From positions 1-15,583 of the forward strand of contig JAGBRF010000145.1 of NCBI GenBank assembly GCA_017632555.1: DNA of 15,583 nt, written 5' to 3'. The DNA is from Alphaproteobacteria bacterium (GTDB lineage Bacteria; Pseudomonadota; Alphaproteobacteria; RF32; UBA3637). Positions 1 through 6,373 of the stretch are shown one piece after another (the stretch's first letter is position 1; each line of letters begins with the position of its first letter). The translations under genes and the position numbers were made by a program. The notes beneath the pieces are model-generated. The model saw nothing but the letters and a program-made list of their open reading frames with translations, did no database searches and was not told where the DNA came from.

Positions 1-85
1 ATTCAATGTGTTTCAAATGAACATTTTGCGGACCGATTAAACCCAACAGAGCATTTTTATTATCAAATTCTTTTGTTATCTGCAT
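1..85 (-). CDS. PhoH-like ATPase, N-terminal fragment (partial)
   Basis: Only the first 28 codons are present; the gene runs off the left edge. The peptide starts MQITKEFDNKNALLGLIGPQ and continues into NVHLKHIE, which resembles the N-terminal domain of PhoH-like proteins (hydrophobic-rich 'L.G..N.NLK.IE' pattern). The family are P-loop ATPases linked to RNA metabolism, often next to ybeY. A ribosome-binding site (AAAGGA) lies 6 nt before the ATG. The gene follows miaB on the same strand with a 22-bp gap, and miaB-phoH-ybeY is a common alphaproteobacterial order, which supports the call. The P-loop itself is outside the window, so identity rests on a short segment plus context. Confidence 0.6.
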   Translation of the reverse strand, partial: MQITKEFDNKNALLGLIGPQNVHLKHIE

Positions 86-107
86 ATTTTTTCCTTTCGT
101 AAGGGTA

Positions 108-1442
108 TTATAACATATTTATTGTTCCTGACAAGCTTGTTGCACTTGCATCCGTAATTTTTAAATCAACTATCTGTCCTAAATGGCTTTCCGGTAAAAT
201 AACATGAACGTTTTGCAAATAAGGGCTATATCCGTTTAATTGGCCTTTTTCACGACCTTTTTCCGTCAATAAAACCGGTAATGTTTGACCGATAAATTTC
301 AAATTAAATGCTTTTTGACGTTCCAACAATAATGCTTGCAAAGCGGTTAAACGTTCTGTTTTGACCTTTTCCGGAATTTGATTTTTCATTAAACTGGCCG
401 GCGTTCCCGGACGCGGAGAATATTTGAAAGAATAACTTTGCGCATAATCAACCCGTCTGACAACGTCCATTGTTTGTTCAAAATCCGCATCTGTTTCGCC
501 TGGAAAACCGACAATAAAGTCGGAAGATACGGCAATATCAGGGCGAACAGCACGCAATTTATCAATAACTTCCAAATACTGTGCAACTGTGTATCGGCGG
601 TTCATTGCTTTCAAAACAGCGTCCGAACCCGATTGAATCGGCAAATGAATATAGGGCATCAATTTTTCAATATCACGATGAGCCATAATCATTTCATCGG
701 TAATATCCACCGGATAAGATGTTGTATAACGAATACGTTTTAACCCGTCTATTTTTGCCAACTCTTCAATCAAACGAGCCAATCCCCATTCTTTTTGTCC
801 GTTCAATCCCGTGCCGTGCCAACAATCCACATTTTGTCCCAACAACATAATTTCAACAGCACCCGTATCAACCAAAGCATTTGCTTCTTTGATAATTTCA
901 TCGGCACTGCGGGAATATTCACATCCGCGGGTATAAGGAACAACACAGTATGTGCAAAAATTATCGCACCCTTCCTGAATAGCCAAAAAGGCGGAATAAG
1001 CGCGTGCATTGGCTTTTGGTAAAGAATCAAATTTTTCATCACTGGTAAAATTAGCTTCAACCGCGCGTCCCGAATTTCTGTCCAAACGCGTCAATAATTC
1101 GGGCAATTTGTGATATGATTGCGGACCAACCGCCAAATCCAAAAAAGGCGCTTTTTTGAAAATTTCATCACCCAACGCTTGAACAACGAAACCGGCCAAA
1201 CCGACATAAGTCGTCAAGCCTTGTTTTTTTCGGTCTTTTTTGATTTGAGCAAACTTACCCAACATAGAAAAAACTTTATCCGATGCTTTTTCCCGAATAT
1301 AGCACGTGTTGATCATCAACAAATCGGCCTCTTCCGGTGTTTGTGTTTCGGTATAAACCAACTTTTCCAACGCGTCTAATATACGGAGGCTGTCATATAC
1401 GTTCATTTGACAACCCATAGTGTTTAAATAAATTTTTTTCAT
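108..1442 (-). CDS. miaB: MiaB, tRNA-2-methylthio-N6-dimethylallyladenosine synthase
   Basis: This 444-residue radical SAM methylthiotransferase adds the methylthio group to i6A37 in tRNAs reading UNN codons. Its length is usual for the family. The N-terminal UPF0004 domain has Cys11 (GCQMN) and Cys47 (INTCYIREK). The radical SAM motif is intact at Cys159, Cys163 and Cys166 (CDNFCTYC), followed by VVPYTRG and SSDFIVGFPGET. A TRAM domain occupies roughly residues 378-440. The odd point is the third auxiliary-cluster ligand: the usual GCxAQ motif reads GFVVQ, with Phe85 encoded by TTC at 1188-1190, one base from the Cys codon TGC. The start ATG overlaps the stop of the upstream Sel1 gene in ATGA. 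Identity is certain; full activity is less so because of Phe85. Confidence 0.95.
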   Translation of the reverse strand: MKKIYLNTMGCQMNVYDSLRILDALEKLVYTETQTPEEADLLMINTCYIREKASDKVFSMLGKFAQIKKDRKKQGLTTYVGLAGFVVQALGDEIFKKAPFLDLAVGPQSYHKLPELLTRLDRNSGRAVEANFTSDEKFDSLPKANARAYSAFLAIQEGCDNFCTYCVVPYTRGCEYSRSADEIIKEANALVDTGAVEIMLLGQNVDCWHGTGLNGQKEWGLARLIEELAKIDGLKRIRYTTSYPVDITDEMIMAHRDIEKLMPYIHLPIQSGSDAVLKAMNRRYTVAQYLEVIDKLRAVRPDIAVSSDFIVGFPGETDADFEQTMDVVRRVDYAQSYSFKYSPRPGTPASLMKNQIPEKVKTERLTALQALLLERQKAFNLKFIGQTLPVLLTEKGREKGQLNGYSPYLQNVHVILPESHLGQIVDLKITDASATSLSGTINML

Positions 1443-2146
1443 TTTTGGATACTCATTTTATACTTTTTCAAATTTTCGATTGCGTCCGCTTTTGTCATAC
1501 GTCCCTTTGTTTTCCCCATTTGTTTTTCGGGGTAAATAATCGATTCAAAATCACGATAAGCAGAAGCGGTCAATAATTTTTTTGCCTGTTCCATCAACTT
1601 TTCTTGCTTAAAAGCAATGGCTTGTTTTTCCGCCTGACTTACATCTTTTCTGGACCTGAAAGCAGGCAATATTTTGATGGCTTCTTCATCGGCAATTGCC
1701 GGCGCATTATAAAACCATTTATTTTCGGCTTTTTCGGCCGCCAAAATCATCCACGCCAAAGCCGACAAAGGCTCTCTGTCGTTCGTATCTGACCATTGAC
1801 TTTCAAAATCCGTTAAAGCTTGTTTCCCTTGATCGCCCATTTCTTCCAATGCATCAATCAATTTTGCCAATTCGCGTTGTGCCGGTGCGTATCCGTTTTC
1901 GGCCCCCATACGAAAATAATAAAACGCCGCATCCAAATCTTGCTCTACAAAATTCGTTCCGTTTAAATAGGCCGATCCGACATACATTTGAGATTCGGCA
2001 TCATTCAAATCCAATGCGCAACTTTGGTATGATTCAAAAGCATAATCTTTTTTTCCGTTTTTCAAATAAGCTTCTGCCAACGGGCATTTTGCATAAGCAA
2101 CACCACCATAAAAAAGACATACCAAAACAAATAATTTTTTTAACAA
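1439..2146 (-). CDS. Secreted Sel1-repeat protein of unknown function
   Basis: The 235-residue product starts with a short Lys-Lys region, a hydrophobic stretch and an AYA cleavage site, so a Sec signal peptide of about 19 residues is likely, giving a periplasmic protein. The preceding residues do not form a lipobox. Residues about 50-91 form a Sel1/TPR-like helical repeat (AESQMYVGSAYLNG followed by AAFYYFRMGAENG), a scaffold for protein contacts. The C-terminal half is helical and charged with no recognised catalytic motif. The start is TTG at 2144-2146, directly after the TAG stop of the upstream gene, with AAAGGA 8 nt before it inside that gene's last codons. No ATG lies nearby. It overlaps miaB by 4 bp, so co-translation is expected. 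The function is unknown. Confidence 0.8.
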   Translation of the reverse strand: MLKKLFVLVCLFYGGVAYAKCPLAEAYLKNGKKDYAFESYQSCALDLNDAESQMYVGSAYLNGTNFVEQDLDAAFYYFRMGAENGYAPAQRELAKLIDALEEMGDQGKQALTDFESQWSDTNDREPLSALAWMILAAEKAENKWFYNAPAIADEEAIKILPAFRSRKDVSQAEKQAIAFKQEKLMEQAKKLLTASAYRDFESIIYPEKQMGKTKGRMTKADAIENLKKYKMSIQK

Positions 2147-2968
2147 CTAATCGTTCCTTTCAAATGTTATTTCTATGCGTTTTGAACTTTCCGGCAAAGA
2201 TTTCAACACCGTTTTAATCGGATATGATTGTCCGGCTTCAAGGACGGCATCACCCGTAAAAATATGTTGTTTTTGCAAAGCATTATCCGCCCCGTCAAAC
2301 AAAATAATAACGATAGTCGGAACTTTCTTTGCCCCATCCGTTGTGTTGACAACTTGGCTTTTAATCAACAATTCGTAATTTTTGCCATTTTCCTGAATAT
2401 CAAATGAAGTATCACGGAAAGCCAAACCTTCACCCAATATATCCGTTTTTATACCAACAGTTTGATATACTTTTTCGGTAATAGGTGCTTTGCGAACAAA
2501 AAAGTATCGTCCGACATAAAACAACAAAAGAATGGAAACAAAGGCAACACAGAACGACAGCAAAAATTTAAAAAAGCTTCTGTTTTTTATCAAATTCGGT
2601 GTTACGGGATTAAATTCTTCCGCCGTTTCCAACGGTTCAAATAAATTCACATCTGAATCGCTTTTTTCCGGTGCATTTTCCGCTTCCGATTCGTCTTGAT
2701 TAAAAATATCCGATAAAGGCATTGGAACGGCTTCACTTTGTTCCACCTGCGGAACTTCCGCGGGAACTTCAACTTCTTCGGTCGGAATAACGTCAAAAAC
2801 ATCATCTAATGATTCATTTTCTTCCGTTTGTTCCTTGTTTTCAGCCAAATTTGGCACAGCAAATACATTGCCACACGCCGAACATTTAAAAAAATGCGGA
2901 TGTTCAAAAGCCAAGCGTTCATCCGGCACTTCATAGACAACTGAACAATTTTCACATTTTATTAGCAT
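2147..2968 (-). CDS. MJ0042-type zinc-ribbon membrane protein (DUF3426-like)
   Basis: This 273-residue protein begins with a zinc ribbon: Cys5-x2-Cys8 (CENC) and Cys29-x2-Cys32 (CSAC), with the VYEVP and VFAVP strands typical of MJ0042 fingers. A long acidic, Pro-rich linker (about 45-125) leads to one transmembrane helix (about 132-156). The C-terminal 115 residues resemble the extracytoplasmic DUF3426-type beta domain, ending in IEITFERND. The topology is thus a cytoplasmic zinc finger and a periplasmic domain. Its role is not established. It is often divergent from ftsE in alphaproteobacteria, which hints at an envelope or division role. It heads the minus-strand operon driven by the promoter at 3009-3037. 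Confidence 0.85.
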   Translation of the reverse strand: MLIKCENCSVVYEVPDERLAFEHPHFFKCSACGNVFAVPNLAENKEQTEENESLDDVFDVIPTEEVEVPAEVPQVEQSEAVPMPLSDIFNQDESEAENAPEKSDSDVNLFEPLETAEEFNPVTPNLIKNRSFFKFLLSFCVAFVSILLLFYVGRYFFVRKAPITEKVYQTVGIKTDILGEGLAFRDTSFDIQENGKNYELLIKSQVVNTTDGAKKVPTIVIILFDGADNALQKQHIFTGDAVLEAGQSYPIKTVLKSLPESSKRIEITFERND

Positions 2969-2986
2969 CTTGGTCTTGCCCTTTTA

Positions 2987-3016
2987 TTCAAAATCCGTTA
3001 ATATGGTGATTATAGT
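2987..3016 (+). promoter_or_regulatory. Possible promoter of the ftsE operon
   Basis: On the plus strand TTCAAA (2987-2992) and TATAGT (3011-3016) are separated by 18 bp and match consensus at four and five of six bases. The -10 element shares four bases with that of the opposing promoter, so polymerase could not occupy both at once. Transcription would start near 3023. This is weaker than the minus-strand promoter. Confidence 0.4.
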
Positions 3017-3037
3017 CGATAATTTCTTTTGTGACAA
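3009..3037 (-). promoter_or_regulatory. Sigma-70-type promoter for the zinc-ribbon-sel1-miaB operon
   Basis: On the minus strand TTGTCA (3037-3032) is followed after exactly 17 bp by TATAAT (3014-3009). That is five of six and six of six bases to consensus. Transcription should start near 3002, giving a leader of about 34 nt before the ATG at 2968. The -35 box overlaps the ribosome-binding site region of ftsE. Confidence 0.75.
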
Positions 3038-3045
3038 GGATTAAA

Positions 3046-3762
3046 ATGCAACCTTTATTTGACTCGTTACCAGTTGTTGATTTTCATCGTGTTTTCTTAA
3101 AATACGAAAACGGACATTCTGTTTTGAAAAACATACAATTTTCTTTAGAAAAAGGGTCTTTTCACTTTGTAACAGGTGCCAGTGGGGCCGGCAAAACATC
3201 TTTGTTAAAGTTGATGTATTTGGCCGTAAAACCGACTTCGGGCAGATTACAAATATTCGGAAAAGATTTAAGCCAAGTATCCGCCTCTAAATTACCGGAC
3301 TTTCGCCGGCGAATCGGTGTTGTTTTTCAAGATTTCAGATTATTGGATTCACTGACGACTTTTGATAATGTGGCTTTGCCTTTGCGTATTATCGGTATGG
3401 GTGAAAAAGAAATTAAACGCCGTGTGGGCGAATTATTATCTTGGGTCGGATTGGAAAATTGTATGAATGAATATCCGCAGGCTTTGTCAGGCGGTGAAAA
3501 GCAACGTATAGCTATTGCCCGTTCGGTTATCAACAAACCGGATTTGTTATTGGCGGACGAACCGACCGGAAACGTTGATGATGCTATGGCAGCACGTATT
3601 TTGCATTTGTTTTTGGAACTGAATCGATTGGGGACAACTTTGGTTATTGCAACGCATAATCAATCGTTGGTGCGCCAATTCAACAAACCGCAGTTGCATT
3701 TAAGTCAAGGGTCGTTGGATATTATTCAACCGATAAAGACGATAGGGGAAGAAGATGTTTAA
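3046..3762 (+). CDS. ftsE: Cell-division ATP-binding protein FtsE
   Basis: This ABC-type ATPase partners FtsX at the divisome, where ATP hydrolysis controls peptidoglycan hydrolases in the periplasm. From the ATG the product is 238 residues. It shows Walker A GASGAGKT (44-51), a Q-loop in VVFQDFRLL (Gln95), the LSGGE signature (147-151), Walker B LLLADEP (Glu172 catalytic) and the switch His in ATHN. I chose ATG 3046 because AAGGA (3036-3040) sits 5 nt before it. An in-frame GTG at 3031 would add five residues but would place that site inside the gene. The gene overlaps ftsX by 8 bp and is divergent from the zinc-ribbon gene. The slightly elongated tail (IIQPIKTIGEEDV) is unremarkable. Confidence 0.95.
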   Translation: MQPLFDSLPVVDFHRVFLKYENGHSVLKNIQFSLEKGSFHFVTGASGAGKTSLLKLMYLAVKPTSGRLQIFGKDLSQVSASKLPDFRRRIGVVFQDFRLLDSLTTFDNVALPLRIIGMGEKEIKRRVGELLSWVGLENCMNEYPQALSGGEKQRIAIARSVINKPDLLLADEPTGNVDDAMAARILHLFLELNRLGTTLVIATHNQSLVRQFNKPQLHLSQGSLDIIQPIKTIGEEDV

Positions 3763-4645
3763 ATTAAAAAGAAAATTACCGTTAAAACAAGCTTCACCAT
3801 TCTTTTTGGCATGGATTACAATGTTGATGACATTTGTTGCGGCTTTGACATTATTTGCTTCTATGAGTTTGAATAACATTATATCACATTGGAACGAAGT
3901 TATTTCCGGCTCTTTAACGATTCAGCAACCGACTTATGATTTGAACGGGTTGGACAGACAAAGCGAAGCATTAAAGGAATTGGATACGATTCAAGAATTT
4001 TTAAAGCAACAACCTTTTGTCGAATCCGTTCACATTTTGAACAATGATGAAATGGAAAAATTGATGTCACCGTGGTTGGAAAATTTAAGTGCTTTGAACG
4101 AATTGCCTATTCCGAAACTGGTCGATGTAACATTAAAGAAAGATGTTCCTTTTTCTTTGGATGTGTTCAGAAACAATATAAATGCTTTGGCCCCGTATGC
4201 GCAAGTTGATTCACACCGCATTTGGTTATCGCACTTGATGGACATAGCAAAGGGTATTCAACGAACAATTTTGGTTATCATATCGTTGCTTATTTTAACA
4301 ACGGCGTTTACCGTTATTTACACAACCCGTTCCAGTTTGTTGGTGCAAGAAAGCACTTTGGAATTATTGCAACTGATGGGCGCAAAAGATTGGTCCATTT
4401 CATTTGGCGTTGCAACAAACAGCTTTACACGCGGTTTTTGCGGTGCGCTGGTCGGATTGCTTTTTTCGTTACCGATTGTCGCCATCGTCATTACATTGGT
4501 CAATTCAACGCCTGATTCTTTGTTTGCACAAGGGGCGCTTTCATTACATCAATGGATTATCGTTGGTTTGTTGCCTTTGATTGTCGCAACGTTATCCTTT
4601 GTGACTGCCTTATTGACGGGCATTCGGAAATTGAGGTCCTTTTAA
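3755..4645 (+). CDS. ftsX: Cell-division membrane protein FtsX
   Basis: This is the membrane partner of FtsE, a 296-residue inner-membrane protein with the FtsX layout. A cytoplasmic N-terminus and TM1 (about 18-38) are followed by a periplasmic extracellular domain (about 45-165). TM2 (about 170-190), TM3 (about 228-250) and TM4 (about 267-289) form the FtsX/MacB core. The LELLQLMGA segment after TM2 (about 202-210) is the conserved coupling region. It is shorter than E. coli FtsX, mainly at the N-terminus, which is usual in alphaproteobacteria. The ATG lies inside the end of ftsE, 8 bp overlapping, with a purine-rich AGGGGAAGAAG before it. The next gene starts on its stop codon (TAATG), so the operon is tightly coupled. 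Confidence 0.92.
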   Translation: MFKLKRKLPLKQASPFFLAWITMLMTFVAALTLFASMSLNNIISHWNEVISGSLTIQQPTYDLNGLDRQSEALKELDTIQEFLKQQPFVESVHILNNDEMEKLMSPWLENLSALNELPIPKLVDVTLKKDVPFSLDVFRNNINALAPYAQVDSHRIWLSHLMDIAKGIQRTILVIISLLILTTAFTVIYTTRSSLLVQESTLELLQLMGAKDWSISFGVATNSFTRGFCGALVGLLFSLPIVAIVITLVNSTPDSLFAQGALSLHQWIIVGLLPLIVATLSFVTALLTGIRKLRSF

Positions 4646-5217
4646 TGTCGACAAAACCGATTTTTTGGTATTCCTTTTTAATCCTGTTGGTCTGTTGGTT
4701 TTTGGGATTTTTGGCCTTTGGATTTTATGCGTATATGTTAAAGTTCAGCGCGGTTCCCAGTGCGGACGCCATTGTGGTTTTAACCGGCGGAGCGGACAGA
4801 TTACCGACCGCATTGAGTTTGCTTGATAATCACAAAGCCCCTAAAATGTTTATTTCCGGTGTCAATTCCCGTGTTTCCATGGGTGCTTTATTCCAAAACA
4901 TAGATGCCGGTTTAATTGACCGCATTGAATTGGGATATAAAGCGGAAAACACTTTTGAAAACGCCGTTGAAACAAAAGAATGGATTGATAAAAACAATGT
5001 TCATTCCGCATTGTTGGTGACATCATTTTACCACATGCCACGCAGTTTGTTTGAATTAAGGGAAAAAGCCCCAGATACGATTTTTTATCCCGTTCCCGTA
5101 TTTATCCAAAATTCTTATCATTGGGCATATACGCGCAGCGGATGGTTGCTTTTTGTAGAGTACAATAAGTTTATTGTACGTTATGTTCAATTTTTAATTC
5201 GGAGTATATTCATATGA
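4645..5217 (+). CDS. YdcF/DUF218 family membrane protein
   Basis: This 190-residue protein has one N-terminal transmembrane helix (about 8-30) and a DUF218 (YdcF/SanA/ElyC-like) domain. Visible family motifs are DAIVVLTGG (41-49), a conserved GYKAENTFENA segment (97-107) and LLVTSFYHMPRS (123-134), which carry the acidic, Asn and His residues typical of the fold. DUF218 proteins are tied to envelope integrity and peptidoglycan or undecaprenyl-linked processes, but the reaction is unproven. The start is ATG 4645, overlapping the ftsX stop by one base, with GAGG at 4633-4636. A longer in-frame ORF upstream lies within ftsX and is not used. It overlaps plsC by 4 bp, so it acts with an envelope operon. 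Confidence 0.85.
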   Translation: MSTKPIFWYSFLILLVCWFLGFLAFGFYAYMLKFSAVPSADAIVVLTGGADRLPTALSLLDNHKAPKMFISGVNSRVSMGALFQNIDAGLIDRIELGYKAENTFENAVETKEWIDKNNVHSALLVTSFYHMPRSLFELREKAPDTIFYPVPVFIQNSYHWAYTRSGWLLFVEYNKFIVRYVQFLIRSIFI

Positions 5218-5948
5218 GAAATATAATTATTTGGATTCGTTCCATTTTATTTTTTATCACCTTTTATGTGTGGTCTGCATTTATATTGCTTCTTTTTTCG
5301 TGGACATTGTTGTTTCCGGAAAAGGTTGTTATCTATGCTGCTGTTATTTGGTGTAAAGGTGCGCGCGTTTTATTAGATTGGGTTGCCGGCATTAAAGTTG
5401 ATATTAAAGGATTGGAAAATTTACCAAAGGAAAACGGATATATTGTTGCGTCTAAACATCAATCCGCCATGGAAACGGTTATATTCCACTCATTTTTGCC
5501 GAACACAATTTATGTGATGAAAAAATCATTATTCTTTATTCCATTGGGCGGTTTATATTTTTGGCTGTCCGGTTGTATTGCCGTTGACCGCAAAAAAGGA
5601 ACCAGCTCTTTACGTAAAATGTTTACAATGGCCAAGGATCGTTTAAGCAAAGGCTTTAACATCGTCATTTTCCCGGAAGGAACACGCACACCGCCGGGGG
5701 CAACACCTAAATACAATCCGGGATTGGCTATGATTTACGAAGCAGTGCAAGCGCCCGTTATTCCGGTTGCTTTGAACACGGGTTATTTTTGGCCGAAAAA
5801 TTCCGTAAAACGTTATCCGGGAACAGCAACAATCGAATTTTTGCCCGCCATTAAACCGGGATTGGAAAAAAGAGAATTTATGAAAACTTTGCAAGATCAA
5901 ATCGAAAGTGCTATCGTTATTCCAAATAACGACTTGACAAAGAAATAA
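5214..5948 (+). CDS. plsC: 1-acyl-sn-glycerol-3-phosphate acyltransferase (PlsC-like)
   Basis: This 244-residue enzyme transfers an acyl group to lysophosphatidic acid, giving phosphatidic acid for phospholipid synthesis at the inner membrane. N-terminal hydrophobic helices span about 7-36. Acyltransferase motif I is KHQSAMET (81-88), in which His82 is followed four residues later by Glu87 rather than the common Asp. Motif II is GCIAVDRKK (120-128), motif III FPEGTRTPPG (153-162) and motif IV PVIPVALNTG (181-190). ATGA overlap with the ydcF-like gene shows coupling. Its stop codon lies between the -35 and -10 boxes of the promoter for the next gene, so the ftsEX operon may end here or read through. 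The HX4E form is close enough that I expect a working enzyme. Confidence 0.9.
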   Translation: MRNIIIWIRSILFFITFYVWSAFILLLFSWTLLFPEKVVIYAAVIWCKGARVLLDWVAGIKVDIKGLENLPKENGYIVASKHQSAMETVIFHSFLPNTIYVMKKSLFFIPLGGLYFWLSGCIAVDRKKGTSSLRKMFTMAKDRLSKGFNIVIFPEGTRTPPGATPKYNPGLAMIYEAVQAPVIPVALNTGYFWPKNSVKRYPGTATIEFLPAIKPGLEKREFMKTLQDQIESAIVIPNNDLTKK

Positions 5949-5962
5949 AGCCCCTTTATGAT
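5934..5962 (+). promoter_or_regulatory. Strong sigma-70-type promoter of the Lys-rich membrane protein gene
   Basis: TTGACA (5934-5939, perfect consensus) is followed after 17 bp by TATGAT (5957-5962, five of six). Transcription should start near 5969, giving a leader of about 26 nt with the AGGAG ribosome-binding site. The -35 box overlaps the last codons of plsC. Confidence 0.75.
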
Positions 5963-5994
5963 AAAATAAAATCAACAAGATAGGAGAAACAAAA

Positions 5995-6321
5995 ATGCCT
6001 GCAAAACAAAAAAAATCTGTTAAAAAGAAAACAACAGTAAAAAAACAACCTGTTGCAAAAAAAGTTGAGGCTCCAAAAGCCGTTGAAGCAAAGGTTGCTG
6101 AACCTGTTATGGTTGAAAAACCGGCCGAAAAAAAGGCAAAAAAAGTTTATGAAATTTCCCCGTTCTTTCATGCAGTAATCGTTATTATTGTTTTTCTTCT
6201 TTATGTAGAAATTATTCTTTCAGCCATACTGTTATGGAACTATGATTTCAGAATTGAAAAGAAAATACCACATATGAATTATCATCGAGTGGATATTACA
6301 AGACCTTGCTTACGAAAATAG
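5995..6321 (+). CDS. Small Lys/Ala-rich single-pass membrane protein, unknown
   Basis: I do not recognise a family. The 108-residue product has a highly basic N-terminal half (residues 1-50, about one third Lys with Ala, Val, Pro and Glu), resembling histone H1-like or ribosomal-tail low-complexity sequence. One strongly hydrophobic helix (about 58-82) and a short charged tail follow. Topology rules place the Lys-rich part in the cytoplasm, where it could bind nucleic acid or acidic partners; this is inference. AGGAG lies about 9 nt before the ATG and a near-perfect promoter precedes it, so it should be well expressed. A terminator closes it at 6337-6368. The last ten residues could be off-frame: another frame reads ILQDLAYENSIKGK and stops at 6335-6337, right at the terminator. 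Confidence 0.75.
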   Translation: MPAKQKKSVKKKTTVKKQPVAKKVEAPKAVEAKVAEPVMVEKPAEKKAKKVYEISPFFHAVIVIIVFLLYVEIILSAILLWNYDFRIEKKIPHMNYHRVDITRPCLRK

Positions 6322-6336
6322 CATTAAAGGAAAATG

Positions 6337-6368
6337 AAAGGACGAAGCAAAAAACTTCGTCCTTTTTT
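6337..6368. terminator. Rho-independent terminator between convergent genes
   Basis: An 11-bp perfect stem (AAAGGACGAAG at 6337-6347 with CTTCGTCCTTT at 6355-6365) with a 7-nt loop is followed by T residues to 6368 on the plus strand. On the minus strand the tail is weaker (CATTTT) but usable. It ends the plus-strand small gene and probably also hisS, whose stop is 6 bp away. Confidence 0.85.
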
Positions 6369-6373
6369 AAACC

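Noticed and set aside
2084..2146. Lipoprotein signal in the Sel1 protein (Cys21)
   Set aside because: The residues before Cys21 are AYAK, not a lipobox; a normal signal peptidase I site fits better.
4222..4515. 97-aa plus-strand frame within ftsX
   Set aside because: It is a different frame of a well-supported membrane protein, with no start signals of its own.
4552..4644. Longer N-terminus for the YdcF-like protein
   Set aside because: The extra 31 residues lie in ftsX and read as non-native sequence; ATG 4645 has GAGG and places the membrane helix at the N-terminus.
5643..5978. 111-aa minus-strand frame opposite plsC
   Set aside because: It is antisense to a clear acyltransferase, rich in Cys/Phe/Arg from complement bias, and lacks a ribosome-binding site.
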